Below are positions 1 through 8,699 of a stretch of DNA of 64,000 nucleotides, piece after piece. Under the pieces are notes generated by a model. The model was not told the DNA's origin and did not search any database. It was given only the letters and a program-made list of their open reading frames with translations. The stretch is from Rothia koreensis (GTDB lineage: Bacteria > Actinomycetota > Actinomycetes > Actinomycetales > Micrococcaceae): NCBI RefSeq assembly GCF_004136575.1, contig NZ_NOIQ01000004.1, positions 1 to 64,000 on the forward strand, read 5' to 3'. Both the position numbers and the translations under genes were made by a program. Each line of letters begins with the position of its first letter. Positions within the stretch are counted from its first letter, which is position 1.

Positions 1-174
1 CCAACAGGCCACCATCACGGAGGTGACAGCACCACGCCTGCCAGGCAATGTTGAAACCAACAAGAATTCAAAAAACTTGGTACAACATTCAAACAAAGCA
101 CACTATTGAGTTCTCAAACAACAAACCTGTACTAGGAACTTTCACCTGATATGATGTCCGCTCCCGCGGTTGCC
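1..174 (-). other. rRNA operon leader (5' part; rRNA lies left of the window)
   Basis: On the minus strand, positions 119-99 read GTTTGAGAACTCAATAGTGTG, the motif that in Micrococcales sits in the leader ahead of 16S rRNA and in rRNA spacers, where it is thought to serve antitermination. No reading frame is convincing here. The strong promoter at 181-209 points the same way, so the mature rRNA should begin to the left of position 1. Whether 16S is the first gene is inferred from the operon arrangement usual in the group. Confidence 0.72.
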
Positions 175-180
175 TGAACA

Positions 181-209
181 AGTTTACCGACTGTCCTCCG
201 GCGAGTCAA
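181..209 (-). promoter_or_regulatory. Strong sigma70-type promoter of the rRNA operon
   Basis: On the minus strand the -35 TTGACT (209-204) and -10 TAAACT (186-181) are separated by exactly 17 bases, close to the housekeeping consensus. It lies about 60 bases upstream of the rRNA leader motif and between rlmB and the leader. The rest of 210-472 holds no convincing gene and may contain further upstream promoter elements. Confidence 0.65.
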
Positions 210-472
210 CTTGACGTTTCCGCCTTGTTCACTCTTCCTGCCACCTCTTCGAGCTGATTGCTCTTCAGAGCGACAATCCACCAGCTTAGCTGGTCGTTCC
301 TGACGACGCAACTCGTTGATCCTGAGATCTTGGTGGAGGTTTGTCGCCACTCCCCGGTCGTGACCAGGTCGCCGTGGCAACTCGCATTACTTTACAGACG
401 CCCACGGGACCCCGCAACTCGGGAAGCCGTGGGCTGCGTCACTCCTGCTGGAGCGGCCCGGCAGGGCACAGG

Positions 473-1462
473 TCAGTCCCCGCCGACGCTTCGGCGAAGG
501 CGCGAAACCTCGTAGAGCGCGATGCCTGCAGCGAGGGAAGCATTGAGGGATTCCATCGCGGAATCGATGGGGATGGAGACGACCTGGTCGCACTTCTCCG
601 CCGTGAGACGTGAAAGCCCCTTGCCCTCGGATCCCACGACCACGCACAAGGGTTCCGTCGCCAACTCGAGGTCGGGCAACTCCACGTCGCCGTCGCCGTC
701 GAGCCCGACCACGAAGACTCCCTGGTCCTTGAGCTGGCCGATCGTCCGGTTGAGGTTGGTTGCCTTGGCCACCGGAACACGTGAGACCGCACCCGCGCTT
801 GTCTTCCACGCGGAAGCAGTCACGCCGGCGGCCCGACGCTCAGGCACAATCACCGCATGACCCGAGAACGCGGACACGCTCCTGATGATCGCGCCAAGGT
901 TCCTGGGATCTGTGATTCCGTCCAGCGCGACGAAGAGCGGCGGCTGGGCCATCTCCCCGGCGTGCCACTTCTCCAAGATCGTCGAGGTCAGGTCGCCGGC
1001 GTCGGGATATTTGTACGGCGGAATCTGCAGGGCAAGCCCCTGGTGGACTGCGCCTTCCGTCAGACGGTCGATCTCGCTCCTCGTGATCTCCAGGGCAGGG
1101 ATGTCCCGATGCGCCACGGTCGCAAGAATTTCCTTGACCCGATCGTCCTGTTCGATATTGGCCATCACATAGATGTGCTTCGCAGGAATGTCCGTACGCA
1201 AAGCTTCCAGTACAGCGTTGCGGCCCGTCACGAGCTCTTCGCTGGTCCGCTTTCCGCCCAGTCGCTGCTGGCGCGACTGCGCGCCACGCTGCTGATTCCG
1301 GGCGGCGGCCTTCTTGGTCTTGTAGGCCTTGTGGTACGGCCGGTCCTCGGCCTTCGGGGTGGGGCCCTTGCCCTCCAGGGACCTACGGCCGTGGCCGCCC
1401 GTCCCCTTGAGCGGGGCACGCTTCTTCTTCCGGATGGCTCCGGGGCGATTGTTGTCAGCCAT
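473..1462 (-). CDS. rlmB: 23S rRNA (guanosine-2'-O-)-methyltransferase RlmB (TrmH/SpoU family)
   Basis: The 329-residue protein has the SpoU/TrmH fold. A basic, disordered N-terminal 75 residues, typical of actinobacterial members, precedes a substrate-binding domain (about 78-155) and the knotted SAM-binding domain. The three family motifs are visible: DPRNLGAIIRS near residue 190, VVGSEGKGLS near 275, and IPIDSAMESLNASLA near 297. It is expected to 2'-O-methylate the conserved G2251-type guanosine of 23S rRNA. It lies 28 bases downstream of cysS in the same orientation, a common actinobacterial pairing, and next to an rRNA promoter. An AAAGG ribosome site precedes the ATG. Confidence 0.9.
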   Translation of the reverse strand: MADNNRPGAIRKKKRAPLKGTGGHGRRSLEGKGPTPKAEDRPYHKAYKTKKAAARNQQRGAQSRQQRLGGKRTSEELVTGRNAVLEALRTDIPAKHIYVMANIEQDDRVKEILATVAHRDIPALEITRSEIDRLTEGAVHQGLALQIPPYKYPDAGDLTSTILEKWHAGEMAQPPLFVALDGITDPRNLGAIIRSVSAFSGHAVIVPERRAAGVTASAWKTSAGAVSRVPVAKATNLNRTIGQLKDQGVFVVGLDGDGDVELPDLELATEPLCVVVGSEGKGLSRLTAEKCDQVVSIPIDSAMESLNASLAAGIALYEVSRLRRSVGGD

Positions 1463-1490
1463 GGTTTGCCTTTCTGTACTCGGTCCGGTC

Positions 1491-2909
1491 TCAGACCGAC
1501 CAAGTCGAGCCGTCGCCGGAATCTTTCACAGTGATTCCGGCTGCGGTGAGTTCGTCACGGATTTGGTCGGCGCGCGCCCAGTCCTTCGCGGCGCGCGCAT
1601 CGGCCCGTTGGGCCAGGAGGGTTCTGATCAGGGAATCGAGCGCGGATCGCTCCGCGCCGGATCCATTTCGGGGCCCGAGATCCATCAAAGATGTCAGCCC
1701 CAAGACGTCCGTCATTGCCCTGACCGCATGTGCTTCGAGCTCGACGTCGTCGGTCTTCCCCGCCGACAGCGCCGAATTTCCCGCCTTCACGCGATCGTGC
1801 AGGACCGCGAGGGCCTGCGGGATGTTGAGGTCGTCGTCCATGGCCTGGCCGAAGGCCTCCGGCACCTCCCCGCCCGGGGCGCCTCCCCCGGAGTTCGCCA
1901 GGAAGGACTCGACGCGTTCCACCGCGACCCGCGCTTCGTCGAGGGACGTCGGACGGTAATCGAGCACGGACCTGTAGTGAGCCTGACCAAGGTAGTACCT
2001 CACAACAAGGGGACGTGCGGTCTCGAGCATCTCCTCCGGCGAAACGGTATTGCCGATGGACTTGGACATCTTGTCGCCCTCGTAGGTCACAAGACCGTTG
2101 TGCAACCAGTAATTCGCAAAGCCGAAGCCGGCCGCGGTGGATTGGGCGAGTTCGTTCTCGTGGTGCGGGAACCGCAGATCAAGCCCCCCACCATGGATGT
2201 CGAAACGCTCACCCAGGTATTTCCCCGCCATGGCCGAGCACTCCAGGTGCCACCCCGGACGACCCCGTCCCCACGGGGAATCCCACGACGCCGTCTGCGG
2301 CTCTCCCTCTTTGTGCCCCTTCCACAACGCGAAGTCACGCGGGTCCCGTTTGCCTCGGGGATCGGCGTCGGGCGCAGCCTGCATGTCGTCAATGTTCTGC
2401 CGGGTCAGTGACCCGTACGGGCCCCAAGACCTCACGTCGAAATAGACGTCTCCGGAATCGTCCAGGGCCGGGTAGGCGTGCCCCCTGTCGATCAACCGCT
2501 GGATGAGTCCGAACATCTCGGTGATATGGCCAGTCGCCCGAGGCTCATACGTCGGGGCGTTGATGCCCAAAGTGTCATAGGCCGAGGAGAAAATGCGTTC
2601 GAACCGATAGGCCAGGGCCCACCATTCCTCCTCGGGGTAATTTCCGCAGTACCCCTGCTCGAAACTGGCCGCAGAATTGGCCAAGATCTTGTCATCGATA
2701 TCGGTCACGTTGCGGACGGTGGTGACCTTGTAGCCGCGATAGCGCAACCAGTTGCTGAGCTGGTCGAAAACGAGAGCAGACCTGATGTGCCCGATGTGCG
2801 GCATCCCCTGGACGGTCGCTCCGCAGTAATAGAGGCGGGCTTCCCCGGGATTCACCGGTTCGAAATCTCGGACAGTGGCAGTATCTGTACTGTAAAAACG
2901 CAAGCTCAC
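1491..2909 (-). CDS. cysS: Cysteinyl-tRNA synthetase
   Basis: The 472-residue class I aminoacyl-tRNA synthetase charges tRNA-Cys. It carries the HIGH signature (PHIGHIRSA near residue 38), the zinc-site region with the WHLEC motif near 223, and KMSKS near 272. Length is normal for bacterial CysRS. The start is GTG with no ribosome site, but a TAGAAT box lies six bases upstream, so the message is probably leaderless. In many relatives ispD/ispF lie between carD and cysS; here they are absent from that interval. Confidence 0.95.
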   Translation of the reverse strand: MSLRFYSTDTATVRDFEPVNPGEARLYYCGATVQGMPHIGHIRSALVFDQLSNWLRYRGYKVTTVRNVTDIDDKILANSAASFEQGYCGNYPEEEWWALAYRFERIFSSAYDTLGINAPTYEPRATGHITEMFGLIQRLIDRGHAYPALDDSGDVYFDVRSWGPYGSLTRQNIDDMQAAPDADPRGKRDPRDFALWKGHKEGEPQTASWDSPWGRGRPGWHLECSAMAGKYLGERFDIHGGGLDLRFPHHENELAQSTAAGFGFANYWLHNGLVTYEGDKMSKSIGNTVSPEEMLETARPLVVRYYLGQAHYRSVLDYRPTSLDEARVAVERVESFLANSGGGAPGGEVPEAFGQAMDDDLNIPQALAVLHDRVKAGNSALSAGKTDDVELEAHAVRAMTDVLGLTSLMDLGPRNGSGAERSALDSLIRTLLAQRADARAAKDWARADQIRDELTAAGITVKDSGDGSTWSV

Positions 2910-2915
2910 GGGGCA

Positions 2916-2921
2916 ATTCTA
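2916..2921 (-). promoter_or_regulatory. Candidate -10 box, leaderless cysS transcript
   Basis: TAGAAT on the minus strand ends six bases before the cysS GTG. No clear -35 at 17 bases and no Shine-Dalgarno sequence are present, which fits a leaderless start. Confidence 0.45.
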
Positions 2922-3039
2922 GCGGCGATGTCCAGCGACGACGTCCAACCGCCGGGCCCCACATTCCGTGGCGCACGGTCCTGTTCCCTCGGACAGTTCG
3001 ACAGCCCGGTCGGCGGCCCCGCGCACGAAGGACACCTCA

Positions 3040-3079
3040 AACAACAAAAGCGCGTCCCTCCCGGACGGAGGAACGCGCG
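3040..3079 (-). terminator. Rho-independent terminator after carD
   Basis: A 12-base stem (3050-3061 with 3067-3078, one mismatch) is followed on the minus strand by a T-rich tail (complement of ACAACAAAA at 3041-3049). It lies about 70 bases past the carD stop. The rest of 2922-3039, between this terminator and cysS, shows no gene. Confidence 0.8.
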
Positions 3080-3144
3080 ATCGTCGTCTTCAATGACGCC
3101 GCGGCCCAGGCGGTCCCGGCGAGCCGGGCGCCCGGTGGACGAAT

Positions 3145-3627
3145 TCAGTGCTCCAGGATCTTGTCGAGCTCCGTCTCCGCGGCTTCCTCGTCAATGTCTC
3201 TCGCGAGTGCCACCTCGGACGAGAGAATCTGCCGTGCCTTGGACAGCATGCGCTTCTCCCCCGCGGAAAGACCTTTGACCTGTTCGCGCCGCCAGAGATC
3301 GCGGACGACCTCGGCGACCTTGAGGACGTCCCCCGAAGCCAACTTCTCCGAGTTCGCTTTGAACCTGCGGGACCAGTTGCTGGCCTCTTCGACATCCTCG
3401 GCCTGGAGTACGTTGATGACCTCCTGGAGGCCGTTCTCATCAACGACGTCCCTCACGCCCACCATGTCGACGTTGTCCGCCGGAACCTCAATCGTCAGAT
3501 CCCCCTGGGCGACCTGGAGCTTGAGATACATTTTTTCTTCGCCCTTGACCATGCGAGTCTTGATCTCTTCGATCGTCGCAGCGCCGTGGTGAGGGTAAAC
3601 GACGGTTTCGCCAACCTCAAAAAGCAT
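3145..3627 (-). CDS. carD: CarD-family RNA polymerase-binding transcription regulator
   Basis: The 160-residue protein matches actinobacterial CarD throughout. An N-terminal RNAP-interacting domain (about 1-60, with the [10 protein letters not shown] signature near 10-19) is followed by a helical DNA-binding domain with the conserved tryptophan region near residue 85 (SNWSRRFK). CarD binds the RNAP beta subunit and stabilises open complexes, notably at rRNA promoters. AAAGGGG upstream of the ATG supports the start. The gene is monocistronic by appearance, with its own terminator. Confidence 0.93.
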   Translation of the reverse strand: MLFEVGETVVYPHHGAATIEEIKTRMVKGEEKMYLKLQVAQGDLTIEVPADNVDMVGVRDVVDENGLQEVINVLQAEDVEEASNWSRRFKANSEKLASGDVLKVAEVVRDLWRREQVKGLSAGEKRMLSKARQILSSEVALARDIDEEAAETELDKILEH

Positions 3628-3929
3628 ATGGATGAACCCCTTTCAGCCTACCCAGTTTACCACGGCCCATTTACACCAGGGGCCGATGAGTTTCCTACAA
3701 TGAAGCGCAGGAAAACATGAGGTATTCGCCACCCGTTGTGGATCGCTCGGAGCGAGAATTCGGGGATACGGGACCCGTGCACCGGCCTGCCGGAGATCGG
3801 GACGATCGCCACGGGAGCCGTTGCAGACGAAGCGTCCACAAAACACGCTAAACTGACCAGGGAATGAGTCCGCGACGCTTCAGACAAGGGCGCCGCTCGA
3901 TCCTCGCATCACCACACAAGGAGTGAGAC
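3628..3929. other. Divergent intergenic region, carD / lipoprotein
   Basis: About 300 bases between two divergently transcribed genes. It should hold both promoters, but no element with both a good -35 and -10 at standard spacing was found on either strand. AAGGAG precedes the GTG of the plus-strand gene. A small inverted repeat (CGCTC/GCGAG) occurs near 3745-3760. No reading frame here looks real. Confidence 0.5.
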
Positions 3930-4442
3930 GTGAAGTCTTTCGGTCGCCAGAACGTCAAGCGCGCTGGAGCAACCGCAGCCATCGCAGTCGCGGTTCTGTC
4001 CGCCACCGCCGGTTGCGGCTACATTCACGAACAGCCCACCACGATCCACTACGCGGCTTCGGACGGCGTCCACGCGAACGTGGCCGATGCCGAATTCCGC
4101 AACCTGATGGTGATCGCCAAGGACAAGAACTCCGCCGGGCGGTTGCTGGGTACGATCATCAATTCCTCGGACAAGGAAATGAACGTCACCATCGACACCG
4201 GTGACGCCACGGCCTCCGTCAAGGTTCCGGCCGACGGCAAGGTCCAGCTCGAGAAGCAGGAGACTCTCCTCAAGCCCGTGGGCAAGGTCCCGGGCGAAAC
4301 CCTGGAAGACACCAAGCTCTCCGTCGGGCCCCAGAGCACCACGTCCAATGTTCCCGTGCTCGACGGAACCCTGGACGAATACCAGCAGTACATGCCCAAC
4401 CTGGCGGACACTCAGCCCTCGAACGGTTCCTCGCCCAGCTAG
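3930..4442 (+). CDS. Predicted secreted lipoprotein, function unknown
   Basis: A 170-residue protein with a lipoprotein signal peptide: basic start, hydrophobic stretch about 12-27, and a lipobox ending SATAGC with the lipidated Cys near 28. The mature part is a small beta-rich domain that discusses no known catalytic motif and ends in a Ser/Pro-rich tail. Homologues are seen beside the regX3/senX3 genes in Micrococcaceae; the role is unknown and an extracytoplasmic binding or copper/phosphate role would be speculation. Start is GTG after a good AAGGAG. It converges with regX3 through a shared terminator. Confidence 0.75.
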   Translation: MKSFGRQNVKRAGATAAIAVAVLSATAGCGYIHEQPTTIHYAASDGVHANVADAEFRNLMVIAKDKNSAGRLLGTIINSSDKEMNVTIDTGDATASVKVPADGKVQLEKQETLLKPVGKVPGETLEDTKLSVGPQSTTSNVPVLDGTLDEYQQYMPNLADTQPSNGSSPS

Positions 4443-4526
4443 GCTTTCTCGAGTTCCGACTCCTGCGGCCCCGAGAACCGGGCTCACTTCCGCGGATGCG
4501 AGCCAGGCGACTGAGACACATGCGCG

Positions 4527-4560
4527 AAGGCTCCCTGCCGAATCATCGGCAGGGAGCCTT
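4527..4560. terminator. Bidirectional rho-independent terminator
   Basis: A perfect 15-base inverted repeat (4527-4541 with 4546-4560) around the loop ATCA, with AA/TT ends on both sides. It separates the convergent lipoprotein and regX3 genes and can serve both. Confidence 0.85.
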
Positions 4561-4585
4561 CGTGCATTTCGGCCAAGGGTCCGGC

Positions 4586-5266
4586 CTAGGGCTCGAATTT
4601 GTAGCCGAGCCCGCGGACCGTCACCAAGTACCTCGGGTGCGAGGGGTCCGGCTCGATCTTGGACCGGAGTCGTTTGATATGGACGTCCAGTGTTTTGGTG
4701 TCCCCCACATAGTCGCTTCCCCACACGCGGTCGATCAGCTGCCCTCGGGTCAGCACGCGCCCCGCATTCCTCAGCAACATTTCGAGCAGTTCGAACTCCT
4801 TGAGCGGCATGGACTTCTGCGATCCGTTGACGCTCACCACGTGGCGCTCTATGTCCATCCGGACCGGGCCGCCTTCAACGGTCGACGTCACGAGCTCCTC
4901 GGTCTCCGTCTGCCGTCTCAGCACGGCACGCACGCGGGCCACGAGTTCTCGGGACGAATACGGTTTCGTCACATAGTCGTCCGCGCCGAGCTCCAGGCCG
5001 AGTACCTTGTCGATCTCCGTGTCCTTCGCGGTCAGCATGATGATCGGGACATTGGATCGTTGCCGCAACTGTTTGCAGACCTCTGTTCCTGACTGCCCCG
5101 GAAGCATCAGGTCCAGCAGAACGAGGTCCGCGCCGGCTCGATCGAACTCCGCAACCGCATCCAGACCGTTGTCGATCACCGTGACCTCGAACCCTTCACG
5201 TCCCAACAAGAACGCCAGCGGCTCGCTGAGAGCCTCCTCGTCCTCGATTACCAAGAGTCGAGTCAT
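4586..5266 (-). CDS. regX3: OmpR/PhoB-family response regulator RegX3
   Basis: A 226-residue response regulator with a receiver domain (1-115, acidic pocket ED at 8-9, phospho-acceptor Asp52, conserved Lys near 102) and a C-terminal OmpR-type winged helix (about 130-226). Its position directly after the senX3-type kinase (ATGA overlap) and opposite phoU identifies it as the actinobacterial phosphate-starvation regulator RegX3 (PhoP in Streptomyces). It should bind PHO-box direct repeats, a candidate of which lies between senX3 and phoU. Confidence 0.92.
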   Translation of the reverse strand: MTRLLVIEDEEALSEPLAFLLGREGFEVTVIDNGLDAVAEFDRAGADLVLLDLMLPGQSGTEVCKQLRQRSNVPIIMLTAKDTEIDKVLGLELGADDYVTKPYSSRELVARVRAVLRRQTETEELVTSTVEGGPVRMDIERHVVSVNGSQKSMPLKEFELLEMLLRNAGRVLTRGQLIDRVWGSDYVGDTKTLDVHIKRLRSKIEPDPSHPRYLVTVRGLGYKFEP

Positions 5267-6543
5267 GCTTGAGTATCCTCCTCGTCACGACCGGATCCAG
5301 CCGGTCTGCTCTTCTCCGCGGACCCCGCGGGGGCGTCGTCCACCGCCGTGATGGAGACGGGTTCCTGGTCCCGAATCGGCGCCGGTTCCGATTCGCTGTC
5401 CCGAAGGTCTTTTTCGGTGGCTTCGTCCAATTCGGGAAGGCTCACCGTGAAAGTGGATCCTTGCCCCGGCGTCGACCACAAGGAAATCTCGCCACCGTGC
5501 TGTGCCATCACGTGCTTCACGATGGACAGCCCAAGCCCGGTCCCACCGGTCTGGCGGGAACGCGCGGCGTCGACGCGATAGAACCGCTCAAAGATCCGGT
5601 CCTGCTCGTCATTCGGAATCCCGGGCCCCTGGTCCTTGACCGAGACCAGCGCTGTGCCCTTCTTGGATTTGATTCCGACGCCGATCCTGGTGTTCTCCGG
5701 CGAATACCGGATCGCGTTGTCGATCAGGTTGCGCAGCGCAGTCATCAGCAATTCCGGGTCCCCGTGGACCGGACGTGTGGCCGCGCCGCCGACACGGATC
5801 GATATGTTCTTGTTCTCAGCGGCCAGCTTGTTGCGGTCCGCTGCCTCATGCACCAGCTGGTTGAGGTCGATGATCGTCCCCTTCTGGACGATGTCGGTTC
5901 CCTGCAGCCTCGAGAGTTCGATGATGTCGTGCACGAGGGCGGTCAGACGAGCCGACTCCTTGTGGAGCCGCCGGGTGAAGTGCCGCACCGCTTCCGGATC
6001 CTCCGACGAGCCTTCGATCGCTTCGGCCAGCAGGCGGACCGCCCCCACCGGAGTCTTCAGTTCGTGAGAAACATTGGCGACGAAATCCGTACGAATGGCC
6101 TGAGCCCGCGTGATCTCGGTCCGGTCGTCGGCCAGCATGAGGATGTATTCGTCGGCCACGGGGGCAATGCGCACATTGAGCACGAGAACGCCGCGCCCCA
6201 TCGGCCCGCGGGATATTTCCACGGTCTTCTCGACGATGACGCCGTCCCGACGAACCTGTCTGATCAGGTCCAACAGTTCCGACTGCGCCACGCTGTGGCC
6301 TCTGACGAGTCCGTAGGCATATGAACCCTGGGATGCCCGCACGACCCCGTCGACGGCGTCGACCAGAACGTACGCCTGCCCGACGACGGCCAGCACCTGG
6401 GCCGCGCCGTCGTTGATGGTGGGCTCGTCCACAACGGCCCATTCGGCGCGCTGACGATCGCTCCTGCGCAGGGCGAAGTGACTCACCACGCCGAGCGCCA
6501 AACCGATCAGACCCCACATGAAGGCCATAGCCACAGAACTCAC
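5263..6543 (-). CDS. senX3: Phosphate-sensing sensor histidine kinase SenX3
   Basis: A 426-residue membrane kinase. One N-terminal transmembrane helix (about 5-25) is followed by a PAS-like region (45-140), HisKA with the phosphorylated His160 in NVSHELKTPVG, and HATPase_c with N box (NLIDNAIRYSPE), DQGPGIP and TGLGLSIV. The C-terminal 45 residues are an acidic, low-complexity extension. A single TM helix instead of two is usual for SenX3-type kinases, which sense the Pst/PhoU system rather than phosphate directly. The GTG start has no ribosome site but a TAAGCT box six bases upstream. Confidence 0.92.
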   Translation of the reverse strand: MSSVAMAFMWGLIGLALGVVSHFALRRSDRQRAEWAVVDEPTINDGAAQVLAVVGQAYVLVDAVDGVVRASQGSYAYGLVRGHSVAQSELLDLIRQVRRDGVIVEKTVEISRGPMGRGVLVLNVRIAPVADEYILMLADDRTEITRAQAIRTDFVANVSHELKTPVGAVRLLAEAIEGSSEDPEAVRHFTRRLHKESARLTALVHDIIELSRLQGTDIVQKGTIIDLNQLVHEAADRNKLAAENKNISIRVGGAATRPVHGDPELLMTALRNLIDNAIRYSPENTRIGVGIKSKKGTALVSVKDQGPGIPNDEQDRIFERFYRVDAARSRQTGGTGLGLSIVKHVMAQHGGEISLWSTPGQGSTFTVSLPELDEATEKDLRDSESEPAPIRDQEPVSITAVDDAPAGSAEKSRPAGSGRDEEDTQA

Positions 6544-6549
6544 CCTTAC

Positions 6550-6555
6550 AGCTTA
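6550..6555 (-). promoter_or_regulatory. Candidate -10 box, leaderless senX3 transcript
   Basis: TAAGCT on the minus strand ends six bases before the senX3 GTG, with no Shine-Dalgarno sequence between. The -35 region is not recognisable. Confidence 0.45.
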
Positions 6556-6589
6556 GGCACATACGGGCCGCCGACACCGTTCGGAGCAT

Positions 6590-6625
6590 GGTTCACATCG
6601 ATGGATTCAACTAAGGTTCACCCAA
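6590..6625 (+). promoter_or_regulatory. Candidate PHO box (RegX3 binding site)
   Basis: Between divergent senX3 and phoU are three direct copies related to GGTTCACC: GGTTCAC at 6590, GATTCAA at 6604 and GGTTCACC at 6615. The last two are 11 bases apart, the period of actinobacterial PHO boxes. The position would allow RegX3 to control phoU and its own operon. Assignment rests on the repeat pattern only. Confidence 0.5.
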
Positions 6626-6700
6626 GGCCGGCACTGCGTTTACGCGAGATGGCCAGACTCGACAGGTAGATACGCGTTGTCAGGAAAGGACCGTTTCATC

Positions 6701-7366
6701 GTGCGCAAAGTTTTTCAGGCCGAGCTCCAGCAGGTGGGCGACGACCTCGTCGAGATCGCGAATCTCGTTGAAACGGCCTTCGACCGCGCGTCGGAGTCCT
6801 TGCTGAACGCGGACATTCAGGAGGCCGAGCAGGTCATTTCCGACGACGCCCGCATCGACTTCCTCCAGAACCAGCTCGACGAGCGTTCGATCGACCTCCT
6901 GGCGCTGCAAGGTCCCGTCGCATCCGACCTGCGCATGATCGTGGGCGCGCTCCGCATGAGTGCTTCCCTCGAGCGCGCAGGCGACCTCGCACGTCACCTC
7001 GCTCAGGTCACCCGGTTGCGGTACCCGGAGACTTCAGTTCCCGAGGACCTCGTACCGACCTTCCAAGAAATCATCGATCACGACAAAGCGATCATCAACA
7101 ACGTCATCCACCTGCTCGAGACGCGGGAACTGGCCTACGCGGACGAGATCTATGCGGCCAAGGGTCGAATCAACGTGCTCCACGAGTCCGTTTTCGCTCA
7201 CATCGCCGAAGCGGACTGGGGGTCCGATGCCCAGACGACCATCGATATGACGCTCGTTTCCCGTTACATGGAGCGTTTCGGCGACCACGGCGTCTCCGTG
7301 GCCCGAAAGGTCACGTACCTCGTGACCGGCGAATGGGACTCCGCCCCGACGGCGAGCCACTCGTAA
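6701..7366 (+). CDS. phoU: Phosphate transport system regulator PhoU
   Basis: A 221-residue all-helical protein of two tandem PhoU domains (about 10-100 and 115-205), each with the acidic metal-binding E/D-x3-D signatures of the family. It links the Pst transporter to the SenX3 kinase and represses the phosphate response when phosphate is plentiful. The GTG at 6701 (MRKVFQAEL) is chosen because AGGAAAGGA lies ten bases upstream and it matches the family N terminus; an in-frame TTG at 6677 would place the ribosome site inside the gene. A strong terminator follows. Confidence 0.93.
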   Translation: MRKVFQAELQQVGDDLVEIANLVETAFDRASESLLNADIQEAEQVISDDARIDFLQNQLDERSIDLLALQGPVASDLRMIVGALRMSASLERAGDLARHLAQVTRLRYPETSVPEDLVPTFQEIIDHDKAIINNVIHLLETRELAYADEIYAAKGRINVLHESVFAHIAEADWGSDAQTTIDMTLVSRYMERFGDHGVSVARKVTYLVTGEWDSAPTASHS

Positions 7367-7426
7367 CCCAGACCATGTGCCCGGACCGCGTGGGCCGGGC
7401 CAGGTCCCGTTCAACGCAGAACGCGC

Positions 7427-7484
7427 CACGACGCACACCAGCCGCCCGACCATGGGATTGATCGGGCGGCTGGTGTGCGTCGTG
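7427..7484. terminator. Bidirectional terminator, 23-bp perfect inverted repeat
   Basis: Positions 7427-7449 and 7462-7484 are a perfect 23-base inverted repeat around a 12-base loop, between the convergent phoU and gpmA genes. It lacks long T tracts but is an exceptionally stable hairpin. Confidence 0.75.
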
Positions 7485-7493
7485 GGATACGGG

Positions 7494-8249
7494 CTACTTC
7501 TTGCCCTGGTTCGCAACGGCCTGGATCGCGTCCGCAGCCGCGTCCGGGTCCAGGTACTCACCGGGCTTGACCGGCTTGTAATTCTCATCCAGCTCGTAAT
7601 AGAGCGGAATTCCGGTCGGGATGTTCAGGCCGGAGATGTCCTCATCCGCGATACCGTCCAGGTGCTTGACCAGGGCCCGCAGGGAATTTCCGTGTGCGGC
7701 GACCAAAACCGTCTTGCCCGTTGCAAGATCCGGCTTGACCCCCTCGTGCCAGTAAGGAAGCATCCGCTCGAGAACATCCTTGAGGCACTCCGTCCGGGGA
7801 GCATCTTCGACGTCCGCATACCGCGGATCATGGGCCTGGGAGAATTCGGAGTCATCGTCCAGGGACGGCGGCGGAACATCGTAGGAACGACGCCACTGCA
7901 TGAACTGTTCCTCGCCGTACTTGTCCCGAACCTCGGCCTTGTCCTTGCCCTGAAGGTCGCCGTAGTGACGCTCGTTGAGACGCCAGTTCCGCTTGACCGG
8001 GATCCACAGCCTGTCGGCCTCGTCCAACGCGAGGTTCGCTGTGTTCATGGCACGACGCAACAAGGACGTGTGCACGACGTCCGGAAGGATGCCGCGCTCC
8101 TTGAGCAGTGCACCACCACGGACGGCCTCCTCCCGCCCTTGGTCGGACAGGGGCACATCGACCCAACCGGTGAACAGATTTTCTTTGTTCCATTCGCTCT
8201 GCCCGTGACGCAGCAGAACAAGTTTGTACGTTTCAGCCATGTCCCCCAT
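7494..8249 (-). CDS. gpmA: 2,3-bisphosphoglycerate-dependent phosphoglycerate mutase
   Basis: A 251-residue cofactor-dependent mutase interconverting 3- and 2-phosphoglycerate in glycolysis and gluconeogenesis. The phospho-histidine signature [10 protein letters not shown] lies near residue 11, and the second histidine is in the [14 protein letters not shown] block near 180. Length is typical. Two starts are possible: the ATG at 8249 (MGDMAET) and the ATG at 8240 (MAETYKLV), the second matching most homologues but with a GGGGGA sitting almost against it. PhoU and gpm are neighbours in many Micrococcales. Confidence 0.93.
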   Translation of the reverse strand: MGDMAETYKLVLLRHGQSEWNKENLFTGWVDVPLSDQGREEAVRGGALLKERGILPDVVHTSLLRRAMNTANLALDEADRLWIPVKRNWRLNERHYGDLQGKDKAEVRDKYGEEQFMQWRRSYDVPPPSLDDDSEFSQAHDPRYADVEDAPRTECLKDVLERMLPYWHEGVKPDLATGKTVLVAAHGNSLRALVKHLDGIADEDISGLNIPTGIPLYYELDENYKPVKPGEYLDPDAAADAIQAVANQGKK

Positions 8250-8290
8250 TGTTCCACTTTCCGGGACCTCATCGGGAGGAAATCCACAGG

Positions 8291-8320
8291 AAATAAAAGC
8301 GCCCCGGGCGAACCCGGGGC
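8291..8320 (-). terminator. Rho-independent terminator after the DUF2516 gene
   Basis: GCCCCGGG/CCCGGGGC stem (8301-8308 with 8313-8320) with a four-base loop and, on the minus strand, a TTTTATTT tail (8291-8298). Confidence 0.8.
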
Positions 8321-8375
8321 ACTGTCCGTTGTGCGTTCGTCATCGCGCAGGCCGGTGAAGGCGCCGCGGAAGGAG

Positions 8376-8687
8376 CTATTTCCTGGTGCGGACCGCCGGA
8401 CGGACATCGGCCAGGAACACCCCCACCGCCGACGCGGCGATCAATTGCAGGAACAGGCTCGAAGAACCGCCGCGCAGGGCGCCGAGCATGGATATCACCG
8501 CGGCAAGCAGGCAGGCTCCCGTGACGAGTACCCAGAACTTCTTCGTGCGTTTGAAGGAGTACTGGTAGGCGTGGTCGCTCGCCCCGAGCGCTGAGACGAA
8601 GGCCCACAGCGCGAGCAGGAAGAGGATCAGCCCGAGCGCAAGATCGATGATTCGTTCCAGGGCCATCGTGATGGTCAAGATCTCCAT
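8376..8687 (-). CDS. Small membrane protein, DUF2516 family
   Basis: 103 residues with three hydrophobic segments (about 10-32, 50-70 and 75-93) and a basic loop (FKRTKKFW) between the first two. Size and layout match the actinobacterial DUF2516 family, which is frequently encoded near gpm. Function is unknown. The ATG at 8687 has no ribosome site but a TAGGGT box six bases upstream; a later in-frame ATG at 8666 is less favoured. Confidence 0.75.
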   Translation of the reverse strand: MEILTITMALERIIDLALGLILFLLALWAFVSALGASDHAYQYSFKRTKKFWVLVTGACLLAAVISMLGALRGGSSSLFLQLIAASAVGVFLADVRPAVRTRK

Positions 8688-8693
8688 GCGTTC

Positions 8694-8699
8694 ACCCTA
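8694..8699 (-). promoter_or_regulatory. Candidate -10 box, leaderless DUF2516 transcript
   Basis: TAGGGT on the minus strand ends six bases before the ATG. It lies in the few bases between this gene and the stop of the upstream trans-sulfuration gene. Confidence 0.4.

Noticed and set aside
132-380. Small protein gene in the rRNA promoter region
   Set aside because: It overlaps a strong promoter and leader motif, lacks a ribosome site and has an unconvincing composition.
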